DNA from: Meghimatium bilineatum
Lineage: Eukaryota; Mollusca; Gastropoda; Stylommatophora; Philomycidae
Direction: 5' to 3'
Assembly (NCBI GenBank): GCA_034231615.1
Contig: CM067304.1
Location: 23,680,589 to 23,744,588, forward strand
Length of the DNA: 64,000 nt
Part shown: positions 12,302-25,416 of the stretch, piece after piece
Numbering within the stretch: position 1 is the first letter of the stretch
How the letters are laid out: every line of letters starts with the position of its first letter
Notes under the pieces: model-generated
What the model saw: only the letters and a program-made list of their open reading frames with translations
The model's database searches: none
What the model was told of the DNA's origin: nothing
Program-made: the position numbers and the translations under genes

Positions 12302-15300
12302 GTGTATGGAACACTACAACACTCAGTGTATGGAACACTTCAACACTCAGTGTATGGAACACTACAACACTCAGTGTATGGAACACTACAACACTCAGTG
12401 TATGGAACACTACAACACTCAGTGTATGGAACACTTCAACACTCAGTGTATGGAACACTACAACACTCAGTGTATGGAACACTACAACACTCAGTGTATG
12501 GAACACTTCAACACTCAGTGTATGGAACACTTCAACACTCAGTGTATGGAATACTACAACACTCAGTGTATGAAACACTACAACACTCAGTGTATGGAAT
12601 ACTTCAACACTCAGTGTATGGAACACTTCAACACTCAGTGTATGGAATAATTCAACACTCAGTGTATGGAATACTTCAACACTCAGTGTATGAAACACTT
12701 CAACACTCAGTGTATGAAACACTTCAACACTCAGTGTATGAAACACTTCAACACTCATTGTATGAAACAATTCAACACTCAGTGTATGGAATACTTCAAC
12801 ACTCAGTGTATGGAACACTACAACACTCAGTGTATGGAATACTTCAACACTCAGTGTATGGAACACTACAACACTCAGTGTATGGAACACTACAACACTC
12901 AGTGTATGAAACACTACAACACTCAGTGTATGAAACACTACAACACTCAGTGTATGGAACACTACAACACTGAGTGTATGGAACACTACAACACTCAGTG
13001 TATGGAACACTTCAACACTCAGTGTATGGAACACTACAACACTCAGTGTATGGAACAGTTCAACACTCAGTGTATGGAATACTTCAACACTCAGTGTATG
13101 GAACACTACAACACTCAGTGTATGGAATACTACATCACTCAGTGTATGTAACACTACAACACTAAGTGTATGGAACACTACAACACTCAGTGTATGGAAC
13201 ACTACAACACTCAGTGTATGAAACACTACAACACTCAGTGTATGAAACACTACAACACTCAGTGTTTGGAACACTACAACACTCAGTGTATGGAACACTA
13301 CAACACTCAGTGTATGGAACACTTCAACACTCAGTGTATGAAACACTACAACACTCAGTGTATGGAACACTTCAACACTCAGTGTATGGAATACTTCAAC
13401 ACTCAGTGTATGGAACACTACAACACTCAGTGTATGGAACACCATCACTCAGTGTATGAAACACCATCACTCAGTGTATGGAACACTTCAGCACTCAGTG
13501 TGTGGAACACTTCAACACTCAGTGTATGGAACACTTCATCACTCAGTTTATGGAACACTACAACACTCAGTGTATGGAACACTTCAACACTCAGTGTATG
13601 GAACACTTCAACACTCAGTGTATGGAATACTACAACACTCAGTGTATGGAACACTTCAACACTCAGTGTATGGAATACTTCAACACTCAGTGTATGAAAC
13701 ACCAACACTCAGTGTTTGAAACACTTCAACACTCAGTGTATGGAACACTACAACACTCAGTGTATGGAACACTTCAACACTCAGTGTATGGAACACTACA
13801 ACACTCAGTGTATGGAACACTACAACACTCAGTGTATGGAACACTTCAACACTCAGTGTATGGAACACTACAACACTCAGTGTATGGAACACTACAACAC
13901 TCAGTGTATGGAACACTTCAACACTCAGTGTATGGAACACTTCAACACTCAGTGTATGGAATACTACAACACTCAGTGTATGAAACACTTCAACACTCAT
14001 TGTATGAAACAATTCAACACTCAGTGTATGGAATACTTCAACACTCAGTGTATGGAATAATTCAACACTCAGTGTATGGAATACTTCAACACTCAGTGTA
14101 TGAAACACTTCAACACTCAGTGTATGAAACACTTCAACACTCAGTGTATGAAACACTTCAACACTCATTGTATGAAACAATTCAACACTCAGTGTATGGA
14201 ATACTTCAACACTCAGTGTATGGAACACTACAACACTCAGTGTATGGAATACTTCAACACTCAGTGTATGGAACACTACAACACTCAGTGTATGGAACAC
14301 TACAACACTCAGTGTATGAAACACTACAACACTCAGTGTATGAAACACTACAACACTCAGTGTATGGAACACTACAACACTGAGTGTATGGAACACTACA
14401 ACACTCAGTGTATGGAACACTTCAACACTCAGTGTATGGAACACTACAACACTCAGTGTATGGAACAGTTCAACACTCAGTGTATGGAATACTTCAACAC
14501 TCAGTGTATGGAACACTACAACACTCAGTGTATGGAATACTACATCACTCAGTGTATGTAACACTACAACACTAAGTGTATGGAACACTACAACACTCAG
14601 TGTATGGAACACTACAACACTCAGTGTATGAAACACTACAACACTCAGTGTATGAAACACTACAACACTCAGTGTTTGGAACACTACAACACTCAGTGTA
14701 TGGAACACTACAACACTCAGTGTATGGAACACTTCAACACTCAGTGTATGAAACACTACAACACTCAGTGTATGAAACACTACAACACTCAGTGTATGGA
14801 ACACTACAACACTCAGTGTATGGAACACTACAACACTCAGTGTATGGAACACTTCAACACTCAGTGTATGGAACACTACAACACTCAGTGTATGGAACAC
14901 TACAACACTCAGTGTATGGAACACTTCAACACTCAGTGTATGGAACACTACAACACTCAGTGTATGGAACACTTCAACACTAGTGTATGGAACACTACAA
15001 CACTCAGTGTATGGAACACTTCAACACTCAGTGTATGGAACACTACAACACTCAGTGTATGGAACACTTCAACCTCAGTGTATGGAACACTTCAACACTC
15101 AGTGTATGGAATACTACAACACTCAGTGTATGGAACACTACAACACTCAGTGTATGGAACACTTCAACACTCAGTGTATGGAACACTACAACACTCAGTG
15201 TATGGAACACCATCACTCAGTGTATGAAACACCATCACTCAGTGTATGGAACACTTCAGCACTCAGTGTGTGGAACACTTCAACACTCAGTGTATGGAAC

Positions 15301-15573
15301 ACTTCATCACTCAGTTTATGGAACAATACAACACTCAGTGTATGGAACACTTCAACACTCAGTGTATGGAACACTTCAACACTCAGTGTATGGAATACTA
15401 CAACACTCAGTGTATGGAACACTACAACACTCAGTGTATGGAATACTTCAACACTCAGTGTATGGAACACTTCAACACTCAGTGTATGGAATACTTCAAC
15501 ACTCAGTGTATGGAACACTACAACACTCAGTGTATGGAACACCATCACTCAGTGTATGAAACACCATCACTCA
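12302..15573 (+). repeat. 3,272-bp higher-order repeat, copy 2
   Basis: All the marker variants of the preceding copy are present at +3,272 bp, including both single-base-deletion units (palindrome at 14977-14986; CAACCTCAG unit at 15058-15080) and the paired CATCAC 22-bp units near 15210. The left junction differs: copy 1 is preceded by a single CAAC-type 22-bp unit, whereas copy 2 is preceded by a CATCAC pair near 12270. I could find few internal differences, which implies a recent duplication or ongoing homogenisation. Confidence 0.88.
14977..14986. other. Perfect 10-bp palindrome ACACTAGTGT, third copy
   Basis: The same unit 3,272 bp downstream of the second copy, in the second 3,272-bp repeat. 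Confidence 0.88.
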
Positions 15574-15863
15574 GTGTATGGAACACTTCAGCACTCAGTG
15601 TGTGGAACACTTCAACACTCAGTGTATGGAACACTTCATCACTCAGTTTATGGAACACTACAACACTCAGTGTATGGAACACTTCAACACTCAGTGTATG
15701 GAACACTTCAACACTCAGTGTATGGAATACTACAACACTCAGTGTATGGAACACTACAACACTCAGTGTATGGAATACTTCAACACTCAGTGTATGGAAC
15801 ACTTCAACACTCAGTGTATGGAATACTTCAACACTCAGTGTATGAAACACCAACACTCAGTGT
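15574..15863 (+). repeat. Bridge between the 3,272-bp and 2,765-bp repeats
   Basis: About 290 bp of monomers starting with CAGCAC and TGTGGAAC variants, then CATCACTCAGTTTATGG. They match the opening of the segments at 10.2, 12.0 and 13.5 kb and end in a CAAC-type 22-bp unit followed by TTTGAAAC. The stretch holds only the satellite. Confidence 0.75.
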
Positions 15864-18628
15864 TTGAAACACTTCAACACTCAGTGTATGGAACACTTCA
15901 ACACTCAGTGTATGGAACACTACAACACTCAGTGTATGGAACACTACAACACTCAGTGTATGGAACACTTCAACACTCAGTGTATGGAACACTACAACAC
16001 TCAGTGTATGGAACACTTCAACACTCAGTGTATGGAACACTTCAACACTCAGTGTATGGAACACTACAACACTCAGTGTATGGAACACTACAACACTCAG
16101 TGTATGGAATACTTCAACACTCAGTGTATGGAACACTTCAACACTCAGTGTATGGAATAATTCAACACTCAGTGTATGGAATACTTCAACACTCAGTGTA
16201 TGAAACACTTCAACACTCAGTGTATGAAACACTTCAACACTCAGTGTATGAAACACTTCAACACTCATTGTATGAAACAATTCAACACTCAGTGTATGGA
16301 ATTCTTCAACACTCAGTGTATGGAACACTACAACACTCAGTGTATGGAATACTTCAACACTCAGTGTATGGAACACTACAACACTCAGTGTATGGAACAC
16401 TACAACACTCAGTGTATGAAACACTACAACACTCAGTGTATGAAACACTACAACACTCAGTGTATGGAACACTACAACACTGAGTGTATGGAACACTACA
16501 ACACTCAGTGTATGGAACACTTCAACACTCAGTGTATGGAACACTACAACACTCAGTGTATGGAACAGTTCAACTCTCAGTGTATGGAATACTTCAACAC
16601 TCAGTGTATGGAACACTACAACACTCAGTGTATGGAATACTACATCACTCAGTGTATGGAACACTACAACACTAAGTGTATGGAACACTACAACACTCAG
16701 TGTATGGAACACTACAACACTCAGTGTATGAAACACTACAACACTCAGTGTATGAAACACTACAACACTCAGTGTTTGGAACACTACAACACTCAGTGTA
16801 TGGAACACTACAACACTCAGTGTATGGAACACTTCAACACTCAGTGTATGAAACACTACAACACTCAGTGTATGAAACACTACAACACTCAGTGTATGGA
16901 ACACTACAACACTCAGTGTATGGAACACTACAACACTCAGTGTATGGAACACTTCAACACTCAGTGTATGGAACACTACAACACTCAGTGTATGGAACAC
17001 TACAACACTCAGTGTATGGAACACTTCAACACTCAGTGTATGGAACACTACAACACTCAGTGTATGGAACACTTCAACACTCAGTGTATGGAAAACTACA
17101 ACACTCAGTGTATGGAACACTTCAACACTCAGTGTATGGAACACTACAACACTCAGTGTATGGAACACTTCAACCTCAGTGTATGGAACACTTCAACACT
17201 CAGTGTATGGAATACTACAACACTCAGTGTATGGAACACTACAACACTCAGTGTATGGAACACTTCAACACTCAGTGTATGGAACACTACAACACTCAGT
17301 GTATGGAACACTACAACACTCAGTGTATGAAACACTTCAACACTCAGTGTATGGAACACTACAACACTCAGTGTATGGAATACTACAACACTCAGTGTAT
17401 GAAACACTTCAACACTCAGTGTATGAAACACCAACACTCAGTGTATGGAACACTTCAACACTCAGTATATGGAACACTACAACACTCAGTGTATGAAACA
17501 CTTCAACACTCAGTGTATGAAACACTTCAACACTCAGTGTATGAAACATCAACACTCAGTGTTTGGAACACTACAACACTCAGTGTATGAAACACCAACA
17601 CTCAGTGTTTGAAACACTTCAACACTCAGTGTATGAAACACTTCAACACTCAGTGTATGAAACACCAACACTCAGTTTATGAAACACTACAACACTCAGT
17701 GTATGAAACACTACAACACTCAGTGTATGAAACACCAACACTCAGTGTTTGGAACACTACAACACTCAGTGTATGGAACAATACAACACTCAGTGTATGA
17801 AACACTTCAACACTCAGTGTATGAAACACTTCAACACTCAGTGTATGAAACACCAACACTCAGTGTTTGGAACACTACAACACTCAGTGTATGAAACACT
17901 TCAACACTCAGTGTATGAAACACTTCAACACTCAGTGTATGGAACACCATCACTCAGTGTATGAAACACCATCACTCAGTGTATGGAACACTTCAGCACT
18001 CAGTGTGTGGAACACTTCAACACTCAGTGTATGGAACACTTCATCACTCAGTGTATGGAATACTACAACACTCAGTGTATGGAACACTACAACACTCAGT
18101 GTATGGAATACTTCAACACTCAGTGTATGGAATACTTCAACACTCAGTGTATGGAATACTTCAACACTCAGTGTATTGAATACTTCAACACTCAGTGTAT
18201 GAAACACTTCAACACTCAGTGTATGAAACACTTCAACACTCAGTGTATGAAACACTTCAACACTCAGTGTATGGAACACTACAACACTCAGTGTATGGAA
18301 CACTTCAACACTCAGTGTATGGAACACTACAACACTCAGTGTATGGAACACTTCAACACTCAGTGTATGGAACACTACAACACTCAGTGTATGGAACACT
18401 ACAACACTCAGTGTATGGAACACTTCAACACTCAGTGTATGGAACACTTCAACACTCAGTGTATGGAATACTACAACACTCAGTGTATGGAACACTACAA
18501 CACTCAGTGTATGGAATACTTCAACACTCAGTGTATGGAATACTTCAACACTCAGTGTATGGAATACTTCAACACTCAGTGTATGGAATACTTCAACACT
18601 CAGTGTATGAAACACCAACACTCAGTGT
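15864..18628 (+). repeat. 2,765-bp higher-order repeat, copy 1
   Basis: Markers recur 2,765 bp later: GGAATAATTC near 16156, GGAATTCTTC near 16310, ACTGAGTG near 16481, AACAGTTCAACTCTC near 16565, the 23-bp CAACCTCAG unit at 17159-17181, CAGTATATGG near 17466, CAGTTTATG near 17677 and TATTGAATAC near 18175. A private GGAAAACTAC lies near 17092. A zone dense in 22-bp units occupies about 17.42-17.98 kb. Confidence 0.88.
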
Positions 18629-21417
18629 TTGAAACACTTCAACACTCAGTGTATGGAACACTTCAACACTCAGTGTATGGAACACTACAACACTCAGTGT
18701 ATGGAACACTACAACACTCAGTGTATGGAACACTTCAACACTCAGTGTATGGAACACTACAACACTCAGTGTATGGAACACTTCAACACTCAGTGTATGG
18801 AACACTTCAACACTCAGTGTATGGAACACTACAACACTCAGTGTATGGAACACTACAACACTCAGTGTATGGAATACTTCAACACTCAGTGTATGGAACA
18901 CTTCAACACTCAGTGTATGGAATAATTCAACACTCAGTGTATGGAATACTTCAACACTCAGTGTATGAAACACTTCAACACTCAGTGTATGAAACACTTC
19001 AACACTCAGTGTATGAAACACTTCAACACTCATTGTATGAAACAATTCAACACTCAGTGTATGGAATTCTTCAACACTCAGTGTATGGAACACTACAACA
19101 CTCAGTGTATGGAATACTTCAACACTCAGTGTATGGAACACTACAACACTCAGTGTATGGAACACTACAACACTCAGTGTATGAAACACTACAACACTCA
19201 GTGTATGAAACACTACAACACTCAGTGTATGGAACACTACAACACTGAGTGTATGGAACACTACAACACTCAGTGTATGGAACACTTCAACACTCAGTGT
19301 ATGGAACACTACAACACTCAGTGTATGGAACAGTTCAACTCTCAGTGTATGGAATACTTCAACACTCAGTGTATGGAACACTACAACACTCAGTGTATGG
19401 AATACTACATCACTCAGTGTATGGAACACTACAACACTAAGTGTATGGAACACTACAACACTCAGTGTATGGAACACTACAACACTCAGTGTATGAAACA
19501 CTACAACACTCAGTGTATGAAACACTACAACACTCAGTGTTTGGAACACTACAACACTCAGTGTATGGAACACTACAACACTCAGTGTATGGAACACTTC
19601 AACACTCAGTGTATGAAACACTACAACACTCAGTGTATGAAACACTACAACACTCAGTGTATGGAACACTACAACACTCAGTGTATGGAACACTACAACA
19701 CTCAGTGTATGGAACACTTCAACACTCAGTGTATGGAACACTACAACACTCAGTGTATGGAACACTACAACACTCAGTGTATGGAACACTTCAACACTCA
19801 GTGTATGGAACACTACAACACTCAGTGTATGGAACACTTCAACACTCAGTGTATGGAACACTACAACACTCAGTGTATGGAACACTTCAACACTCAGTGT
19901 ATGGAACACTACAACACTCAGTGTATGGAACACTTCAACCTCAGTGTATGGAACACTTCAACACTCAGTGTATGGAATACTACAACACTCAGTGTATGGA
20001 ACACTACAACACTCAGTGTATGGAACACTTCAACACTCAGTGTATGGAACACTACAACACTCAGTGTATGGAACACTACAACACTCAGTGTATGAAACAC
20101 TTCAACACTCAGTGTATGGAACACTACAACACTCAGTGTATGGAATACTACAACACTCAGTGTATGAAACACTTCAACACTCAGTGTATGAAACACCAAC
20201 ACTCAGTGTATGGAACACTTCAACACTCAGTATATGGAACACTACAACACTCAGTGTATGAAACACTTCAACACTCAGTGTATGAAACACTTCAACACTC
20301 AGTGTATGAAACATCAACACTCAGTGTTTGGAACACTACAACACTCAGTGTATGAAACACCAACACTCAGTGTTTGAAACACTTCAACACTCAGTGTATG
20401 AAACACTTCAACACTCAGTGTATGAAACACCAACACTCAGTTTATGAAACACTACAACACTCAGTGTATGAAACACTACAACACTCAGTGTATGAAACAC
20501 CAACACTCAGTGTTTGGAACACTACAACACTCAGTGTATGGAACAATACAACACTCAGTGTATGAAACACTTCAACACTCAGTGTATGAAACACTTCAAC
20601 ACTCAGTGTATGAAACACCAACACTCAGTGTTTGGAACACTACAACACTCAGTGTATGAAACACTTCAACACTCAGTGTATGAAACACTTCAACACTCAG
20701 TGTATGAAACACTTCAACACTCAGTGTATGGAACACCATCACTCAGTGTATGAAACACCATCACTCAGTGTATGGAACACTTCAGCACTCAGTGTGTGGA
20801 ACACTTCAACACTCAGTGTATGGAACACTTCATCACTCAGTGTATGGAATACTACAACACTCAGTGTATGGAACACTACAACACTCAGTGTATGGAATAC
20901 TTCAACACTCAGTGTATGGAATACTTCAACACTCAGTGTATGGAATACTTCAACACTCAGTGTATTGAATACTTCAACACTCAGTGTATGAAACACTTCA
21001 ACACTCAGTGTATGAAACACTTCAACACTCAGTGTATGAAACACTTCAACACTCAGTGTATGGAACACTACAACACTCAGTGTATGGAACACTTCAACAC
21101 TCAGTGTATGGAACACTACAACACTCAGTGTATGGAACACTTCAACACTCAGTGTATGGAACACTACAACACTCAGTGTATGGAACACTACAACACTCAG
21201 TGTATGGAACACTTCAACACTCAGTGTATGGAACACTTCAACACTCAGTGTATGGAATACTACAACACTCAGTGTATGGAACACTACAACACTCAGTGTA
21301 TGGAATACTTCAACACTCAGTGTATGGAATACTTCAACACTCAGTGTATGGAATACTTCAACACTCAGTGTATGGAATACTTCAACACTCAGTGTATGAA
21401 ACACTTCAACACTCAGT
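18629..21417 (+). repeat. 2,765-bp higher-order repeat, copy 2 (2,789 bp)
   Basis: The copy repeats the previous segment with every marker shifted by 2,765 bp up to about 20.7 kb. There, one extra GAAACACTTC unit of 24 bp raises the offset to 2,789 bp for the remainder (for example TATTGAATAC near 20964). The second CAACCTCAG 23-bp unit is at 19924-19946. This is the last segment carrying the left-domain markers GAGTG and AAACAATTC. Confidence 0.88.
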
Positions 21418-24268
21418 GTATGAAACACTTCAACACTCAGTGTATGAAACACTTCAACACTCAGTGTATGGAACACTACAACACTCAGTGTATGGAACAC
21501 TTCAACACTCAGTGTATGGAACACTACAACACTCAGTGTATGGAACACTTCAACACTCAGTGTATGGAACACTACAGCACTCAGTGTATGGAACACTTCA
21601 ACACTCAGTGTATGGAACACTACAACACTCAGTGTATGGAACATTTCAACACTCAGTGTATGGAACACTTCAACACTCAGTGTATGGAACACTTCAACAC
21701 TCAGTGTATGGAACACTACAACACTCAGTGTATGGAACACTACAACACTCAGTGTATGGAATACTTCAACACTCAGTGTATGGAACACTTCAACACTCAG
21801 TGTATGGAATACTTCAACACTCAGTGTATGGAATACTTCAACACTCAGTGTATGAAACACTTCAACACTCAGTGTATGAAACACTTCAACACTCAGTGTA
21901 TGAAACACTTCAACACTCATTGTATGAAACACTTCAACACTCAGTGTATGGAATACTTCAACACTCAGTGTATGGAACACTACAACACTCAGTGTATGAA
22001 ATACTTCAACACTCAGTGTATGGAACACTACAACACTCAGTGTATGGAACACTACAACACTCAGTGTATGAAACACTACAACACTCAGTGTATGAAACAC
22101 TACAACACTCAGTGTTTGGAACACTACAACACTCAGTGTATGGAACACTACAAAACTCAGTGTATGGAACACTTCAACACTCAGTGTATGAAACACTACA
22201 ACACTCAGTGTATGAAACACTACAACACTCAGTGTATGGAACACTACAACACTCAGTGTATGGAACACTACAACACTCAGTGTATGGAACACTTCAACAC
22301 TCAGTGTATGGAACACTACAACACTCAGTGTATGGAACACTTCAACACTCAGTGTATGGAACACTACAACACTCAGTGTATGGAACACTTCAACACTCAG
22401 TGTATGGAACACTACAACACTCAGTGTATGGAACACTTCAACACTCATTGTATGAAACACCAACACTCAGTGTATGGAACACTTCAACACTCAGTGTATG
22501 AAACACTTCAACACTCAGTGTATGAAACACTTCAACACTCAGTGTATGAAACACTTCAGCACTCAGTGTATGAAACACTACAACACTCATTGTATGGAAC
22601 ACCATCACTCAGTGTATGAAACACCATCACTCAGTGTATGGAACACTTCAGCACTCAGTGTATGAACACTTCAACACTCAGTGTATGAAACACTTCAACA
22701 CTCAGTGTATGGAACACTACAACACTCAGTGTATGGAACACTTCAACACTCAGTGTATGGAACACTACAACACTCAGTGTATGGAACACTTCAACACTCA
22801 GTGTATGGAACACTACAACACTCAGTGTATGGAACACTACAACACTCAGTGTATGGAACACTTCAACACTCAGTGTATGGAACACTTCAACACTCAGTGT
22901 ATGGAATACTACAACACTCAGTGTATGGAACACTACAACACTCAGTGTATGGAATACTTCAACACTCAGTGTATGGAATACTTCAACACTCAGTGTATGG
23001 AATACTTCAACACTCAGTGTATGGAATACTTCAACACTCAGTGTATGAAACACTTCAACACTCAGTGTATGAAACACTTCAACACTCAGTGTATGAAACA
23101 CTTCAACACTCAGTGTATGGAACACTACAACACTCAGTGTATGGAACACTTCAACACTCAGTGTATGGAACACTACAACACTCAGTGTATGGAACACTTC
23201 AACACTCAGTGTATGGGACACTACAACACTCAGTGTATGGAACACTTCAACACTCAGTGTATGGAACACTACAACACTCAGTGTATGGAACATTTCAACA
23301 CTCAGTGTATGGAACACTTCAACACTCAGTGTATGGAACACTTCAACACTCAGTGTATGGAACACTACAACACTCAGTGTATGGAACACTACAACACTCA
23401 GTGTATGGAATACTTCAACACTCAGTGTATGGAACACTTCAACACTCAGTGTATGGAATACTTCAACACTCAGTGTATGAAATACTTCAACACTCAGTGT
23501 ATGAAACACTTCAACACTCAGTGTATGAAACACTTCAACACTCAGTGTATGAAACACTTCAACACTCATTGTATGAAACACTTCAACACTCAGTGTATGG
23601 AATACTTCAACACTCAGTGTATGGAACACTACAACACTCAGTGTATGGAATACTTCAACACTCAGTGTATGGAACACTACAACACTCAGTGTATGGAACA
23701 CTACAACACTCAGTGTATGAAACACTACAACACTCAGTGTATGAAACACTACAACACTCAGTGTTTGGAACACTACAACACTCAGTGTATGGAACACTAC
23801 AAAACTCAGTGTATGGAACACTTCAACACTCAGTGTATGAAACACTACAACACTCAGTGTATGAAACACTACAACACTCAGTGTATGGAACACTACAACA
23901 CTCAGTGTATGGAACACTACAACACTCAGTGTATGGAACACTTCAACACTCAGTGTATGGAACACTACAACACTCAGTGTATGGAACACTTCAACACTCA
24001 GTGTATGGAACACTACAACACTCAGTGTATGGAACACTTCAACACTCAGTGTATGGAACACTACAACACTCAGTGTATGGAACACTTCAACACTCAGTGT
24101 ATGAAACACCAACACTCAGTGTATGGAACACTTCAACACTCAGTGTATGAAACACTTCAACACTCAGTGTATGAAACACTTCAACACTCAGTGTATGAAA
24201 CACTTCAGCTCTCAGTGTATGAAACACTTCAACACTCATTGTATGGAACACCATCACTCAGTGTATGA
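20772..24268 (+). repeat. Two-cassette block, first copy (hubs at 22,451 and 24,100)
   Basis: Two related cassettes ending in hubs that start at 22451 and 24100, 1,649 bp apart. That distance fits 65 units of 24 bp, three of 22 bp and one of 23 bp (22661-22683). CATTG is now followed by AAACACTTC instead of AAACAATTC. New markers appear: CATTTC, GAAATACTTC and CACTACAAAACTC. The whole block recurs at 25.42-28.99 kb at offset 4,645 bp. It overlaps the end of the preceding higher-order copy, which shows the mosaic nature of this boundary. Confidence 0.82.
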
Positions 24269-25416
24269 AACACCATCACTCAGTGTATGGAACACTTCAG
24301 CACTCAGTGTGTGGAACACTTCAACACTCAGTGTATGGAACACTACAACACTCAGTGTATGGAACACTACAACACTCAGTGTATGGAACACTTCAACACT
24401 CAGTGTATGGAACACTACAACACTCAGTGTATGGAACACTACAACACTCAGTGTATGAAACACTTCAACACTCAGTGTATGGAACACTACAACACTCAGT
24501 GTATGGAATACTACAACACTCAGTGTATGAAACACTTCAACACTCAGTGTATGAAACACCAACACTCAGTGTATGGAACACTTCAACACTCAGTGTATGA
24601 AACACTTCAACACTCAGTGTATGGAACACTACAACACTCAGTGTATGGAACACTACAACACTCAGTGTTTGGAACACTACAACACTCAGTGTATGAAACA
24701 CCAACACTCAGTGTTTGAAACACTTCAACACTCAGTGTATGAAACACTTCAACACTCAGTGTATGAAACACCAACACTCAGTTTATGAAACACTACAACA
24801 CTCAGTGTATGAAACACTACAACACTCAGTGTATGAAACACCAACACTCAGTGTTTGGAACACTACAACACTCAGTGTATGGAACAATACAACACTCAGT
24901 GTATGAAACACTTCAACACTCAGTGTATGAAACACTTCAACACTCAGTGTATGAAACACCAACACTCAGTGTTTGGAACACTACAACACTCAGTGTATGA
25001 AACACTTCAACACTCAGTGTATGAAACACCAACACTCAGTGTATGGAACACTTCATCACTCAGTGTATGAAACACCAACACTCAGTGTATGAAACACCAA
25101 CACTCAGTGTATGGAACACTTAAACACTCAGTGTATGAAACACTTCAACACTCATTGTATGAAACACCAACACTCAGTGTATGGAACACTTCATCACTCA
25201 GTGTATGAAACACCAACACTCAGTGTATGAAACACTACAACACTCAGTGTATGGAACACTTCAACACTCAGTGTATGAAACACTTCAACACTCAGTGTAT
25301 GAAACACTTCAACACTCAGTGTATGAAACACTTCAGCACTCAGTGTATGAAACACTTCAACACTCAGTGTATGGAACACCATCACTCAGTGTATGAAACA
25401 CTTCAACACTCAGTGT
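24269..25416 (+). repeat. 22-bp-rich linker with module N (copy at 25 kb)
   Basis: The first part (about 24.3-25.04 kb) resembles 17.2-17.9 kb and 20.0-20.66 kb: TTTGG and TTTGAAAC units, CAGTTTATG near 24780 and GGAACAATAC near 24881. The second part (25.04-25.40 kb) is module N, matching 2.19-2.56 kb at offset 22,852 bp, including CACTTAAACAC and CATTG. Confidence 0.8.
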
